From: JANRLL01 sp033762715
Lineage (GTDB): Bacteria; Pseudomonadota; Alphaproteobacteria; Rickettsiales; SXRF01
DNA length: 64,000 nt
Assembly: GCA_033762715.1 (NCBI GenBank)
Contig: JANRLL010000006.1
Coordinates: 32,915 to 96,914 of the forward strand
Direction: 5' to 3'
In this document: positions 26,613-35,597 of the stretch, one piece after another
How the letters are laid out: each line of letters begins with the position of its first letter
How positions within the stretch are numbered: position 1 is the first letter of the stretch
Position numbers and translations under genes: made by a program
The notes under the pieces: generated by a model
The model's input: only the letters and a program-made list of their open reading frames with translations
The model's database searches: none
Told to the model about the DNA's origin: nothing

Positions 26613-27449
26613 ATGAAAAAATTCAATTTGCATTTAGTATCAGATTCCACCGGAGAAACGGTGGGTAGTATTGCACGCGCAGCCTTGGTGCAGTTCCAAG
26701 ATGTCGAGGCGGAAGATTTTACTTGGACCTTAGTGCGCACCAAAACCCAATTGGAAAAAGTGATCGAGAGCATCAAGGAAAATCCGGGTGTGGTGATGTA
26801 TACATTGGTTGACCGCGAATTGCGCGATCTATTGAAAAAAGAATGTGCCTTGCGCGGACTGCCTTGCATCGAAGTACTGGCTAATGTCATCTCTGAACTA
26901 TCGGCGCATTTAGGCCTGGAAAGCAAAGCGCAGCCTGGCAAGCAGCACGAGCTGAATGAAGAATATTTCCAACGGGTGGATGCGATCAACTATGCGCTTA
27001 CCCATGACGACGGACAGGCGCATTGGGAATTGGAAGATGCGGATATTGTATTGGTGGGTGTCTCGCGCACCTCAAAATCACCGACTTGCGTCTATCTAGC
27101 CTATAAAGGACTGAAGGCAGCCAATATTCCTTTTGTACCTGAATGCCCGCTGCCGCCCATTTTAGAAGAACTCAAAAGTCCGCTGGTGGTTGGCCTCACC
27201 ATTAGCCCAGACCGCTTGCAGCAAATCCGCAAAACCCGCTTGCAATCGCTCAAGCATGAAGAAGATACGAATTATGTGGATATGGAACAGTTGCAGCGCG
27301 AAGTGGCGGAATCGAGAAAATTGTTCAATAAGCACCGTTGGCCAGTCATTGATGTGACCAAGCGCTCGGTGGAAGAAACGGCTGCTACCATCATGCAGTA
27401 TTTCAAAAAACATCAAGAAAAACGCAGCGAACAGGCAGAGCATGGCTAA
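26613..27449 (+). CDS. ppsR: PPSR-type kinase/pyrophosphorylase (DUF299)
   Basis: A 278-residue bifunctional regulator of the DUF299 family. It inactivates phosphoenolpyruvate synthetase or pyruvate phosphate dikinase by ADP-dependent threonine phosphorylation and reverses this with phosphate. Visible are the N-terminal LHLVSDSTGETVGSIARA, the nucleotide loop GVSRTSKSPT, the YLAYKG helix and the GLTISPDRLQQIR segment. The exact target (PpsA or PpdK) cannot be told. A DnaA box ends 14 bp before ATG 26613. It overlaps aroE by 8 bp. Confidence 0.92.
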   Translation: MKKFNLHLVSDSTGETVGSIARAALVQFQDVEAEDFTWTLVRTKTQLEKVIESIKENPGVVMYTLVDRELRDLLKKECALRGLPCIEVLANVISELSAHLGLESKAQPGKQHELNEEYFQRVDAINYALTHDDGQAHWELEDADIVLVGVSRTSKSPTCVYLAYKGLKAANIPFVPECPLPPILEELKSPLVVGLTISPDRLQQIRKTRLQSLKHEEDTNYVDMEQLQREVAESRKLFNKHRWPVIDVTKRSVEETAATIMQYFKKHQEKRSEQAEHG

Positions 27450-28260
27450 GAAAGCAGCCGTTATTGGATGGCCGGTTTCACATAGCCTTTCGCCTAAATT
27501 GCATGGCTATTGGATCGAGCATTATGGGCTGGATGCGAGTTATGAGGCGGTTGCTATTGAGCCGAATGCGCTCAAAGGCGGCGTGGGTAAACTAATTGAT
27601 GCCGGCTATGTCGGTTTCAATATTACCATTCCCCACAAAGAACCCATTATCGAATTGCTGGATGTGATAGATGATACGGCGCGCGCCATTGGCGCGGTCA
27701 ACACGGTTGTTATCGGCCATGGTAAATTGCTTGGCATGAATAGCGATGCGTATGGCTTTATGGCCAATATTCACAGCGCTGCGGCTGAATTGCGCAGCGA
27801 AAAAGCCGTGGTGCTTGGAGCCGGTGGGGCCGCGCGCGCCGTATGCTATGCGCTACAGCAAGCAGGGTTTGCCCAGATTATCATTACCAACCGGACGAAG
27901 GAAAAAGCGCAGCTGCTTGCGGATAGTTTAGGCGATCCTATAGAGGTGGCGGCTTGGGAAAAGCGCAATGCGCTGCTGGCGGACGCCGATTTGCTGGTCA
28001 ATACTACGAGCTTAGGCATGAAAGGCAAAGAACCGCTTACCATCGATTTGGCGGCGCTGCCTGCGCATGCGGTGGTCAATGATATTGTTTACGCGCCGCT
28101 TGAGACGGATCTGCTGCGGCAGGCCCGAGCGCGCAAGTTACAGGCGGTGGATGGGCTGGGCATGCTCTTGCATCAGGCGGTTCCGGCCTTTGAAGCCTGG
28201 TTTGGCCAACGGCCGCAGGTAACGGCTGAGCTTAAACAGCTTATAGTAGAAGGCCTATGA
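27442..28260 (+). CDS. aroE: Shikimate 5-dehydrogenase
   Basis: Reduces 3-dehydroshikimate to shikimate with NADPH in aromatic amino acid synthesis. The 272-residue protein has the substrate-site GWPVSHSLSPKLH, catalytic Lys in FNITIPHKEP, the GAVNTV motif, the NADP loop VLGAGGAARAVCYAL and NRTKEKA, and the C-terminal DGLGMLLHQA. ATG 27442 overlaps the ppsR end (ATGGCTAA), and its stop overlaps the coaE start (ATGA). Confidence 0.96.
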   Translation: MAKKAAVIGWPVSHSLSPKLHGYWIEHYGLDASYEAVAIEPNALKGGVGKLIDAGYVGFNITIPHKEPIIELLDVIDDTARAIGAVNTVVIGHGKLLGMNSDAYGFMANIHSAAAELRSEKAVVLGAGGAARAVCYALQQAGFAQIIITNRTKEKAQLLADSLGDPIEVAAWEKRNALLADADLLVNTTSLGMKGKEPLTIDLAALPAHAVVNDIVYAPLETDLLRQARARKLQAVDGLGMLLHQAVPAFEAWFGQRPQVTAELKQLIVEGL

Positions 28261-28844
28261 TTACGCTGGGTCTTACCGGTGGTATTGGCATGGGTAAATC
28301 CACGGTAGCAAAAACTTTTGCCGCGCAAGGCGTGCCGGTCTGTGATGCGGATGCGATTGTGCATCAGCTGCTGGGTAAAAATGGTGCGGCGGTCGAGCCG
28401 ATCCGCGCTTTATTTCCTGAGGTAGTGGAAGATGGCGCCGTCAACCGCAAGCGCTTAGGTGCGATAGTCTTTGCAGATGTTGCGCAACGCAAAGCGCTTG
28501 AGGCCGTTATTCATCCGCAGGTGCGCGCGGCAGAAATTGCCTTTATCGAACAGCACCAACAAGCGCAAACCCCGCTTATCGTGCTGGAAATTCCCTTATT
28601 ATATGAGGCAGGGGCAGAGTCGCGCTGCGATAAGGTGGTGGTGGTGAGTTGTGATCCGGCGACGCAACGGCAGCGGGTGATGGCACGCGACGGCATGAGT
28701 GAAGCGCGGTTTAAGCAGATTCTAGCGGCACAGATGCCCGATGAACAAAAGCGCCAGCGCGCGGATTTTATCGTTGATACCGCCTGTGATTTGGAACAAG
28801 TTAGAGACCAGATAAGGCAGATTATGGAAACGCTACATGCGTGA
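28257..28844 (+). CDS. coaE: Dephospho-CoA kinase
   Basis: Phosphorylates dephospho-CoA, the last step of coenzyme A synthesis. The 195-residue P-loop kinase begins ITLGLTGGIGMGKSTVAKTF, has the CDADAIVHQL aspartates, the LEIPLLYE segment and the VVVSCDPATQRQRVMARDG lid region. It is tightly overlapped on both sides (ATGA with aroE, 8 bp with dnaQ), an arrangement common in alphaproteobacteria next to the origin. Confidence 0.96.
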   Translation: MITLGLTGGIGMGKSTVAKTFAAQGVPVCDADAIVHQLLGKNGAAVEPIRALFPEVVEDGAVNRKRLGAIVFADVAQRKALEAVIHPQVRAAEIAFIEQHQQAQTPLIVLEIPLLYEAGAESRCDKVVVVSCDPATQRQRVMARDGMSEARFKQILAAQMPDEQKRQRADFIVDTACDLEQVRDQIRQIMETLHA

Positions 28845-29517
28845 GATTATATTAGATACCGAAACCACCGGTATGGATCCGCTCAGCGGCCACCGTATTG
28901 TTGAAATTGGCTGTGTCGAGCTAATGGGCGGTATCCGCACCGGCGAATTTTACCATTGCTACCTAAATCCCGAACGCGATATGCCGGAAGAGGCGTTTCG
29001 GGTGCATGGCCTTTCGGGTGACTTTCTAAAAAAACATCCCACTTTTATGGAAGTGGTGGATACTTTTCTTGAATTTATCGCCGACTCACCGCTGGTGATT
29101 CATAATGCTGGCTTTGATATGCGCTTCATTAATGCTGAATTAGAGCGCCTGGGCTTTAAAGCTCTGCCTATGGATAGGGCGGTTGACACCTTAGCGCTGG
29201 CTCGCCAAAAATTTCCTGGTGCACCGGCAAGCTTGAACGCACTTTGTAAGCGCTTTGAAATCGATCTGTCGGCACGTACCAAGCATGGAGCGTTGTTGGA
29301 TGCGGAATTACTTGCTGATGTGTATTTGGAATTATTGGGCGGCAGACAGGTTGCATTAGGGCTCGATAGCAAACAAGCGGCGGTTATGGCATCTGAAGCA
29401 GCGGCGGCAACTTTAGCCGTTTCGCATCCACCGCGTAGCTTTGCCCCTTCACAAGAAGAGATGGCAGCACATATGGCTATGCTGGCCAAACTAAAAAACC
29501 CACTCTGGCAGGCTTAA
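28837..29517 (+). CDS. dnaQ: DNA polymerase III epsilon subunit (3'-5' proofreading exonuclease)
   Basis: DEDDh exonuclease of 226 residues. Exo I is ILDTETTG, Exo II is VIHNAGFDMRF, and Exo III is HGALLDAELLADVY with the catalytic His. The conserved VHGLSGDFL, which follows Exo I in epsilon subunits, is also present. The C-terminal part is Ala-rich and should bind the polymerase alpha subunit. The start ATGCGTGA overlaps the coaE end by 8 bp. A terminator hairpin overlaps its stop codon. Confidence 0.94.
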   Translation: MREIILDTETTGMDPLSGHRIVEIGCVELMGGIRTGEFYHCYLNPERDMPEEAFRVHGLSGDFLKKHPTFMEVVDTFLEFIADSPLVIHNAGFDMRFINAELERLGFKALPMDRAVDTLALARQKFPGAPASLNALCKRFEIDLSARTKHGALLDAELLADVYLELLGGRQVALGLDSKQAAVMASEAAAATLAVSHPPRSFAPSQEEMAAHMAMLAKLKNPLWQA

Positions 29518-29535
29518 AAAGCCAATCGGCTTTTT
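29516..29535 (+). terminator. Rho-independent terminator of the ppsR-aroE-coaE-dnaQ operon
   Basis: AAAAAGCC (29516-29523) pairs perfectly with GGCTTTTT (29528-29535) around the loop AATC. It starts within the dnaQ stop codon. The hairpin is A/T-heavy but ends in a T tract. Confidence 0.7.
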
Positions 29536-29559
29536 CTTACATCTTTGCTGTGACATAAA

Positions 29560-29585
29560 AAAAGGGCCCCGAACGGGGCCCTTTT
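29560..29585. terminator. Strong bidirectional terminator
   Basis: AAAAGGGCCCC (29560-29570) pairs perfectly with GGGGCCCTTTT (29575-29585) around a GAAC loop. It serves the converging dnaQ operon and the OmpA-like gene. It is the clearest intrinsic terminator in the window. Confidence 0.9.
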
Positions 29586-29607
29586 CTGTATCGGTAGTTA
29601 AACTGAG

Positions 29608-30168
29608 TTATTTCTTTACGTTCAGTTTAATTTCAACGCGACGGTCAGCCGCCAAGCAAGCAATCAGCTCTGCACGGTCGCCTTTTTCGTCACATTTGGT
29701 AACAGAGGTGTTTTCACCTTTACCTTCAACGCTTACTTTGCGGGTTTTCAGACCTTTGGTAGCCAGGTATGCTTTAACCGCGTTAGCGCGTTTGGTAGAG
29801 AGTTTTTGGTTGTAGCTTGAAGTGCCGATTTTGTCAGCAAAGCCAACGATATCAACGCTTTCAACTTCTTTAGCGCCTTTAATGATTTTCGCTACTTCGT
29901 TGAGTTTCGCTTTTTCTTTAGCGTTCAAGGTCGATTTGTTAAAATCGAAATATACGGTGCGTTGTTCTTTAGTGAGCAAAGCGCCATGGCAGTTATCATA
30001 GCTAGAATCCCATTTGGTCACAACGCAGTTACCGTTGCTGCTAACCACTTGGTTGCCGTTTTTATCAGTTACGATGTCTTTAGCCAGCTGCGGTGCTGAA
30101 TAAACAGCTGCAGGAGCGAGCACTGCGAAAGCAGAAGCAATCATGCAGGCTTTTTTCAAATTAATCAT
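29608..30168 (-). CDS. OmpA-family protein with peptidoglycan-binding domain
   Basis: Exported protein of 186 residues. A signal peptide (about 1-24) ends in AVYSA. A short linker with two cysteines (GNCVVTKWDSSYDNCHG) follows, then an OmpA C-terminal domain from about residue 70. That domain shows VYFDFNKSTLN, VGFADKIGTSSYNQKLSTKRA and the DRRVEI end, with the Asp and Arg that bind diaminopimelate in this family. There is no lipobox, so it is probably periplasmic, or outer-membrane attached in another way, rather than Pal. An AAGGAT-type site precedes ATG 30168. Confidence 0.88.
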   Translation of the reverse strand: MINLKKACMIASAFAVLAPAAVYSAPQLAKDIVTDKNGNQVVSSNGNCVVTKWDSSYDNCHGALLTKEQRTVYFDFNKSTLNAKEKAKLNEVAKIIKGAKEVESVDIVGFADKIGTSSYNQKLSTKRANAVKAYLATKGLKTRKVSVEGKGENTSVTKCDEKGDRAELIACLAADRRVEIKLNVKK

Positions 30169-30412
30169 GATCCATATCCTTATTTAGTAGTTAATACATT
30201 AAACTTCGGTATTCCCTATATGAATTGGGAAAATAATGTATTGGCCCCACTAGCGCAATCTCTAAATACAACCGCAACCTTGGTCCACACTATCAATAAT
30301 TATCAATTTATAACAGCATGTTATGCTATAAAAATCACTGAGTGCGAAGCGATGCGTTGCATAAAACTAGACAAGTGATGCTAGATTGCCACAGCTGTTA
30401 AAGCGAGGGGTT

Positions 30413-30880
30413 TTAGGATTGAGCCTGCGCTTGTTGCTGTGCCTGATTTTGCAAGTAAAGTGCATGAAAATCAATGGGATCAAGCATGAGAGGTGGGAAG
30501 CCGCCATCGCGTGTGACATCGGCAATGACCCGCCGTGCAAATGGAAATAGCACAAATGGGCATTCGATCAAAATGAGCGACTCAATTTTATCTTCCGGCA
30601 CATTCGCGATTTGAAAAATACCGCCATAAGCCAGATCCACTAAAAATAACGTATTGGATTCAACTTTGGCATGAGCGACAATATGCAGCGTCATTTCATA
30701 GATATTTTCTTGCAGTTTTTGGGCCTTTAAATTGACACTAATATCAATATTGGGTTTTTGATTATTGGTAAGCAAGCTTTGCGGCGCATGCGGATTCTCA
30801 AATGATAAATCCTTGATGTATTGCCCTTTGACGGCAAAACTTTGCTGGAGATGGGGAACGGGATTTGCGGACTCATTCAT
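30413..30880 (-). CDS. secB: Protein-export chaperone SecB
   Basis: Tetrameric chaperone of 155 residues that keeps preproteins unfolded and hands them to SecA. Family features are QYIKDLSFENPHAPQSL near the N-terminus, the AYGGIFQI segment, and ECPFVLFPFARRVIADVTRDGGFPPLMLDPIDF in the second half. The C-terminal tail is Gln/Ala-rich. AAGGA precedes ATG 30880. It diverges from the Tim44-like gene over a 112-bp promoter gap; SecB, Tim44-like and MltA genes lie close together in many alphaproteobacteria. Confidence 0.96.
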   Translation of the reverse strand: MNESANPVPHLQQSFAVKGQYIKDLSFENPHAPQSLLTNNQKPNIDISVNLKAQKLQENIYEMTLHIVAHAKVESNTLFLVDLAYGGIFQIANVPEDKIESLILIECPFVLFPFARRVIADVTRDGGFPPLMLDPIDFHALYLQNQAQQQAQAQS

Positions 30881-30992
30881 TAGCGAATTCCTTTGTAAGC
30901 AAAAATGATCTGTGGTTGACTACTGTTGATCGATATATACAAAAAACGAATACTCTTCATTATATAAATACGAGCATAAAAGAAAGAAGGAT

Positions 30993-31676
30993 ATGTCGGA
31001 CGGAATTCCCTATGCGGATATTGTCATTTTGGCCTTGATTGCAGGCTTTATATTATTGCGCCTGCGCAGTGTGCTGGGTCAAAATTCAGGTGATGAGGGC
31101 GGGATGTTCAAAAAGAACAGCGCCCCAACAACCGAACAAAAACTCGCCGAAGCACTTTTACCTGCTCCGGATAAAATCAACAAAACAAAAGCCAAAGAGG
31201 AGTATGACCCGTTGGCTGAGCGCATCACCGATGCCGAGATCGCCAAAACGATTCTGGCGCTGAAAGAAAAAGACGCGCAATTTACCGTCACCGGCTTTAT
31301 GAGTGGAGCTAAAATGGCGTATGAAATGGTGTTTGATGCCTTTGCTAAGGGCGACAAGCAGACGCTTATGATGTTGCTATCTTCCGATACACTCAAACAT
31401 TTTACCGATGCGATCGATGCGCTTCAAGCGCAGGCCAACCGCACCGAGACCACCTTGCTGTCGGTGGTGGCCAATACTATCTCATCGGCCAGCCTGCAGA
31501 AAAACATGGCGCGTATTACCGTTGATTTTACCAGCGAGCAAATCACCGTCGTGCGCGATAGCGAAGGCAATGTGATCGAAGGCAATGTATCTTCTTCTGA
31601 AAGAGTAGATGACAGCTGGACCTTTGAGCGCGATGTGACCTCTAAAAATCCCAATTGGAAAATTATAGAAACCTGA
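30993..31676 (+). CDS. Tim44/TimA-like inner-membrane protein
   Basis: A 227-residue protein with one N-terminal membrane helix (about residues 7-24, DIVILALIAGFILLRLRSVLG), a charged linker, and a Tim44-like domain from about residue 85 to the end. Typical parts are GAKMAYEMVFDAFAKGDKQTLMMLLS and VRDSEGNVIEGN followed by DSWTFERDV. It is the bacterial counterpart of the mitochondrial import protein Tim44. Its bacterial role is thought to be in membrane protein handling but is poorly defined. AGAAGGA precedes ATG 30993. Its stop overlaps the mltA start (TGATG). Confidence 0.9.
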   Translation: MSDGIPYADIVILALIAGFILLRLRSVLGQNSGDEGGMFKKNSAPTTEQKLAEALLPAPDKINKTKAKEEYDPLAERITDAEIAKTILALKEKDAQFTVTGFMSGAKMAYEMVFDAFAKGDKQTLMMLLSSDTLKHFTDAIDALQAQANRTETTLLSVVANTISSASLQKNMARITVDFTSEQITVVRDSEGNVIEGNVSSSERVDDSWTFERDVTSKNPNWKIIET

Positions 31677-32776
31677 TGTTTCGCCGCCTTGGTTCCTTAC
31701 TCTGTCTTATAACGCTGAGCGCGTGCTCTTTTTTTCAACAACCGGATCATTTTGAAGCCCGAGAAATAACATTTTCTGAGCTGAATAACTGGCCGAGCGA
31801 TAATCACAGCGAAGCGCTACAAAGCTTTTTGATGTCTTGTCCTGCACTCAGCAAAACCTCACGCAATGCAACCACCGGCAGCAATATTGCCATTCCACTG
31901 CCTGTCTGGAAATCACTGTGCCAAGATGCGGTGAAATCGGCCATCATTCCTGCTGAGGCGCGCCAGTTTTTTGAACGGCGTTTCGTGCCGTTTCGTATCA
32001 GCAACAACCGCAAAGAGCATGGACTCTTTACCGGCTATTATGAGCCGGTGCTTTATGGTTCGCGTCATAAAGGTGGCGATTTTATCTATCCGCTATACGC
32101 GGCACCCGCCGAGCTTAAAAACAGCAAACCTTATTTTACCCGCCAAGAGATCGATGAAGGGCGCCTGGCTGGTCGGCGCTTAGAGCTGGTGTGGGTGGAT
32201 GATCCGGTGATGTTGTTTTTCATGCAAATTCAAGGCAGCGGACGGGTTCGCCTGACCAATGGCTCTGAAATCCGCTTAGGGTATGCCGACCAAAACGGCC
32301 ATGGCTACGTCGGCATCGGCAAGCTCTTTGGCGAGGAGGGTCTGCTTCCTAAAGATCAGATCAATTTCTTTACCCTGCGCCAATGGCTCTACGATCATCC
32401 CAACCAAGCGATTGCTATGATGCAGCGCAATCCGTCTTATGTGTTTTTCAAAGAGTACCAAGGCCCGGGGCCGATCGGATCGGTTGGGGTGGCGCTCACA
32501 CCACGGCGATCGCTCGCGGTGGATAATCGCTATATGCCGTATGGCTTGCCGGTCTATTTGGAAACCAAATTGCCAGCCGAGCCGGCGCGTGAAGCGGTGA
32601 ATTTTCAGCGCCTCATGGTTACGCAAGATACAGGTGGTGCAATTCGCGGACCGGTGCGCGGCGATATATTCTTCGGCGCCGGTGATGAAGCTGAATATAT
32701 GGCCGGCTATATGAAGGGGCGTGGCGTCTATAGCTTGCTCGTACCCCGAGAAGTTGCTGACCAGCTGCGGCCATGA
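31676..32776 (+). CDS. mltA: Membrane-bound lytic murein transglycosylase A (lipoprotein)
   Basis: Cleaves peptidoglycan glycan strands to 1,6-anhydromuramyl ends at the cell envelope. The 366-residue protein has a lipoprotein signal with lipobox LSAC (Cys17), the MltA domain with LFTGYYEPVLYGS and VFFKE, and the C-terminal 3D domain with VTQDTGGAIRGPVRGDIFFG, which holds the catalytic aspartate. ATG 31676 is chosen because of the lipobox and TGATG overlap; the frame extends 21 bases further upstream. It overlaps the smr gene by ATGA. Confidence 0.94.
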   Translation: MFRRLGSLLCLITLSACSFFQQPDHFEAREITFSELNNWPSDNHSEALQSFLMSCPALSKTSRNATTGSNIAIPLPVWKSLCQDAVKSAIIPAEARQFFERRFVPFRISNNRKEHGLFTGYYEPVLYGSRHKGGDFIYPLYAAPAELKNSKPYFTRQEIDEGRLAGRRLELVWVDDPVMLFFMQIQGSGRVRLTNGSEIRLGYADQNGHGYVGIGKLFGEEGLLPKDQINFFTLRQWLYDHPNQAIAMMQRNPSYVFFKEYQGPGPIGSVGVALTPRRSLAVDNRYMPYGLPVYLETKLPAEPAREAVNFQRLMVTQDTGGAIRGPVRGDIFFGAGDEAEYMAGYMKGRGVYSLLVPREVADQLRP

Positions 32777-33309
32777 CACGCCATATTCGTTTTTTGTCTG
32801 ATGAAGAAGAGCGGCTGTGGCAGCAGCTGCAATCGACGGTAACGCCGCTGGAACCATCAAATCCATTAGCTATACCTGCGCTTCCAGCCGTGTCCAAAGC
32901 CGTCAAAATCAAAAGTGTTTTACGGCCGCCTAAACCAGTGTTGCCAGCTGCGCCTTTGCAGCCTTTAGCGCAAGGCAGCTATGATAATATGGACCGTATG
33001 ACCGCGCGCAAACTCAAGCGCGGCCAATACCCGGTGGATGCAATGCTGGATTTGCATGGCTATAATCGTGAACGGGCGCAGACCCTATTAGAGCAGTTCG
33101 TATCCGGTCATTATCAGCAAGGGCATCGCTGCGTGCTGGTCATTACCGGTAAGGGCAAACCCGAAGCACCAGCCGTGCTTAAAACATTGCTGCCTCAGTG
33201 GTTAGAACAAGACGTGCTTCGGCCAATGGTGCTTGCTTTTGACACAGCCAAGCCGCATCATGGCGGCGCGGGCGCTTTTTATATTTTGCTGAGAAGAAAA
33301 CGCGGATGA
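32773..33309 (+). CDS. Smr-domain protein (MutS2 C-terminal-like)
   Basis: A 178-residue protein. The first 75 residues are Pro/Ala-rich and variable. An Smr domain follows from about residue 90, with the LDLHGYNRERAQTLLEQFV helix, RCVLVITGKGK, and the C-terminal HHGGAGAFYILLRRKRG. Smr domains can nick DNA or RNA; the stand-alone alphaproteobacterial proteins lack a settled role. It is linked to mltA and to the regulator gene by ATGA overlaps. Confidence 0.9.
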   Translation: MTRHIRFLSDEEERLWQQLQSTVTPLEPSNPLAIPALPAVSKAVKIKSVLRPPKPVLPAAPLQPLAQGSYDNMDRMTARKLKRGQYPVDAMLDLHGYNRERAQTLLEQFVSGHYQQGHRCVLVITGKGKPEAPAVLKTLLPQWLEQDVLRPMVLAFDTAKPHHGGAGAFYILLRRKRG

Positions 33310-34007
33310 TCGACGATAAGATACATGTGCTGGTAATCGATGATGATGATCGTCTGCGCTCGCTGCTTAAAAAATTTCTGCGCGACCAAGGATTCATGGT
33401 GACGGTAGTGGCCAGTGCGCAGGATGCGCGCCAAGTGATGGAATGGTTTATGGTGGATGTGCTGGTGCTGGATGTGATGATGCCTGGAGAAGATGGGCTG
33501 GAGTTTCTGCGCTCATTGCCGAAAGCAGGACGTCCGGCGGTGCTGATGCTCTCTGCTATGGGCGAGGCGGAAGATCGCATTAAAGGATTGGAATTCGGTG
33601 CCGATGATTACCTGGCCAAACCGTTTGAGCCCAAGGAACTAGTGCTGCGCCTGAAAACCATCATGCGCCGTATCCAAATCAGCAAGCCGGAAGACAAGCT
33701 TGTGTGCTTTGGCGATTATTGTTTTGATTTGGAGACCAACCAACTTACGCTCAATAATGATCATATCTATCTGACACCTAATGAGGCGCAAATGCTGCGC
33801 TCGCTGGCGGAGCAAAGTGGCCAGCCGGTGTCGCGCGAGGCTTTGTCCAAACTGATTTCAGGTGGCAGCAGTGAACGCAGCGTCGATGTGCAAATCACGC
33901 GCCTGCGCAAAAAAATTGAACCCAATGAAGGCCGTCCTATCTATTTACAAACGGTGCGTGGGTCTGGGTATGTGCTCTATGCCAATGTGGCAAGGAAAGC
34001 CGTATGA
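33306..34007 (+). CDS. OmpR-family response regulator
   Basis: A 233-residue regulator. The receiver domain has the acidic cluster at 12-15, phosphoacceptor Asp56 (VLDVMMPGEDG), Ser83 and Lys105 (LAKPFEP). The winged-helix domain from about residue 133 ends with VQITRLRKKIEPNEGRPIYLQTVRGSGYVL. The start overlaps the smr stop and the stop overlaps the kinase start, both as ATGA. It is therefore translated in one chain with mltA and smr, which hints at envelope-stress control. Confidence 0.93.
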   Translation: MIDDKIHVLVIDDDDRLRSLLKKFLRDQGFMVTVVASAQDARQVMEWFMVDVLVLDVMMPGEDGLEFLRSLPKAGRPAVLMLSAMGEAEDRIKGLEFGADDYLAKPFEPKELVLRLKTIMRRIQISKPEDKLVCFGDYCFDLETNQLTLNNDHIYLTPNEAQMLRSLAEQSGQPVSREALSKLISGGSSERSVDVQITRLRKKIEPNEGRPIYLQTVRGSGYVLYANVARKAV

Positions 34008-35305
34008 TTGGAAAATCCCTGCTGCCGAAAAGCCTGTTTGGTCGCGCGCTGCTAATTTTGCTGCTGCCGATGTTGCTCACGCAGTTGATCATGGCCTATA
34101 TCTTTTTTGATCGCCACTGGCAGAATGTCTCGCGCTATATGGCTCATTCCATGGCCGGCGAAATATCCTTTTTGGTGGATCAGCTTCATACGGCCTCTGC
34201 CCAAGAGCGGCTGGCGGTGGAAAAAAGCTTTGAAAACGCTACCAGCATGCGCGTGGCATTTGAGCCGCTCGAGATGTTTAAGACCCGCCGCTCCAGCGAT
34301 GACTTTCCTGAATTTCGTGAAAAGTTGGATGAGATATTAGGGCTGCCCAATGTGGTGCGCAAAATCGATGGGGGCAGTACGATCGAAGTATCGGTGTTGC
34401 TCGATACCCATACGCTTACCATTAAAACGACGGTCAAACGCCTAGAAAGCCGCACTACCTTCATCTATATCCTGTGGATGGTGGGGCTTTCGATTGTGCT
34501 AATGTGTATAGCGCTCTTATTCTTGCGCAATCAGGTGCGCCCCATCCGCCAACTGGCCGAAGCGGCCGATAGTTTTGGCCGCGGGGTGGATGCGCCGAAT
34601 TTCCGTCCGCACGGCGCCAGTGAAGTCCGCAAAGCCGCGCATGCGTTTATTGTTATGCGTGAACGCATCAAGCGGCAATTGCGCACGCGCACGGAAATGT
34701 TGGCTGGCATTTCTCACGATTTGCGCACCCCGCTTACGCGTATGAAATTGCAATTGGCTATGTTAGGCGACAGCGAAGCGGCCAAAGAGCTGTCTGATGA
34801 TGTGCAGCAAATGGAGCATATGATCCAAGAATATCTGGATTTTGCCCGCGGGGAAGGCGGCGAGGTGGCGGTTCGCATGCCGGTTGGCGAATTGCTTCAA
34901 GATGTGGTCGAAGATTACCGCCGCTTGAATGCACCCGTAACCTTTAGCGACAGCGAAACGGTGATGGTCGATATTCGTGCTATTAGTTTCCGGCGCATGC
35001 TGCATAACCTCATCGATAATGCATTACGTTATGGCACTTCATGCAACGTGTCGTTGGTCAAAAAAACCAACGCTTGCGAGATCCTGATTGATGATGAAGG
35101 GCAAGGGATTCCAAGCGATAAACACCAAGAAGTGTTTAAGCCTTTTAGTCGCCTCGATCCCTCACGCAACAGCAAAACCGGCGGGGTAGGGCTTGGGCTT
35201 ACCATCGCACGTGATATTATCTTAGCGCATGGCGGCTCTATTACGCTCGATGCATCACCTAGCGGCGGCTTGCGGGTGATTATTCGTTTGCCACTGCAAA
35301 ATTGA
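34004..35305 (+). CDS. EnvZ-like sensor histidine kinase
   Basis: A 433-residue membrane kinase and partner of the preceding regulator. The first membrane helix is at about 14-33, a periplasmic sensor of about 120 residues follows, the second helix is at about 155-175, then a HAMP linker (NQVRPIRQLAEAADSFGRG). His238 lies in the box GISHDLRTPLTRM. The ATPase domain has NLIDNALRYG, DDEGQGI and GGVGLGLTI. The layout matches EnvZ. The physiological signal is not evident from sequence. Confidence 0.93.
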   Translation: MIGKSLLPKSLFGRALLILLLPMLLTQLIMAYIFFDRHWQNVSRYMAHSMAGEISFLVDQLHTASAQERLAVEKSFENATSMRVAFEPLEMFKTRRSSDDFPEFREKLDEILGLPNVVRKIDGGSTIEVSVLLDTHTLTIKTTVKRLESRTTFIYILWMVGLSIVLMCIALLFLRNQVRPIRQLAEAADSFGRGVDAPNFRPHGASEVRKAAHAFIVMRERIKRQLRTRTEMLAGISHDLRTPLTRMKLQLAMLGDSEAAKELSDDVQQMEHMIQEYLDFARGEGGEVAVRMPVGELLQDVVEDYRRLNAPVTFSDSETVMVDIRAISFRRMLHNLIDNALRYGTSCNVSLVKKTNACEILIDDEGQGIPSDKHQEVFKPFSRLDPSRNSKTGGVGLGLTIARDIILAHGGSITLDASPSGGLRVIIRLPLQN

Positions 35306-35315
35306 GGATGGGTTT

Positions 35316-35597
35316 ATGAGTTTATTCCTATTTCGTTTCTGGCCGGTGGTTTTACCGTTGGTTATTTATGTGCTGTGGTATGGGCTTACAAAACGCCGTG
35401 CCTTGCGCAAAGGCGAAACACCACCGCAATTTCGCGAGGGCCCATGGTTTTGGATGATTATCGCGTGTTTGTCGATTGCAGTGCTGTGCTTTCTTTATAT
35501 GAGCTTTACCATTGAAGCGCAAAAAGGCACCTATGTGCCGGCCCACGAAGAACAAGGCGTCTTGGTGCCAGGTCATATCAACCCTCAGGACAAATAA
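35316..35597 (+). CDS. Small DUF6111-like membrane protein
   Basis: A 93-residue protein with two membrane helices (about residues 5-23 and 45-65), a basic loop (TKRRALRKGETPPQFREGPW) between them, and a short polar tail. It resembles the DUF6111 proteins found next to CCA-adding enzyme genes in alphaproteobacteria; I make this match from memory of the pattern and context. GAGGAT precedes ATG 35316. The cca gene starts at the next base after its stop. Confidence 0.72.
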   Translation: MSLFLFRFWPVVLPLVIYVLWYGLTKRRALRKGETPPQFREGPWFWMIIACLSIAVLCFLYMSFTIEAQKGTYVPAHEEQGVLVPGHINPQDK

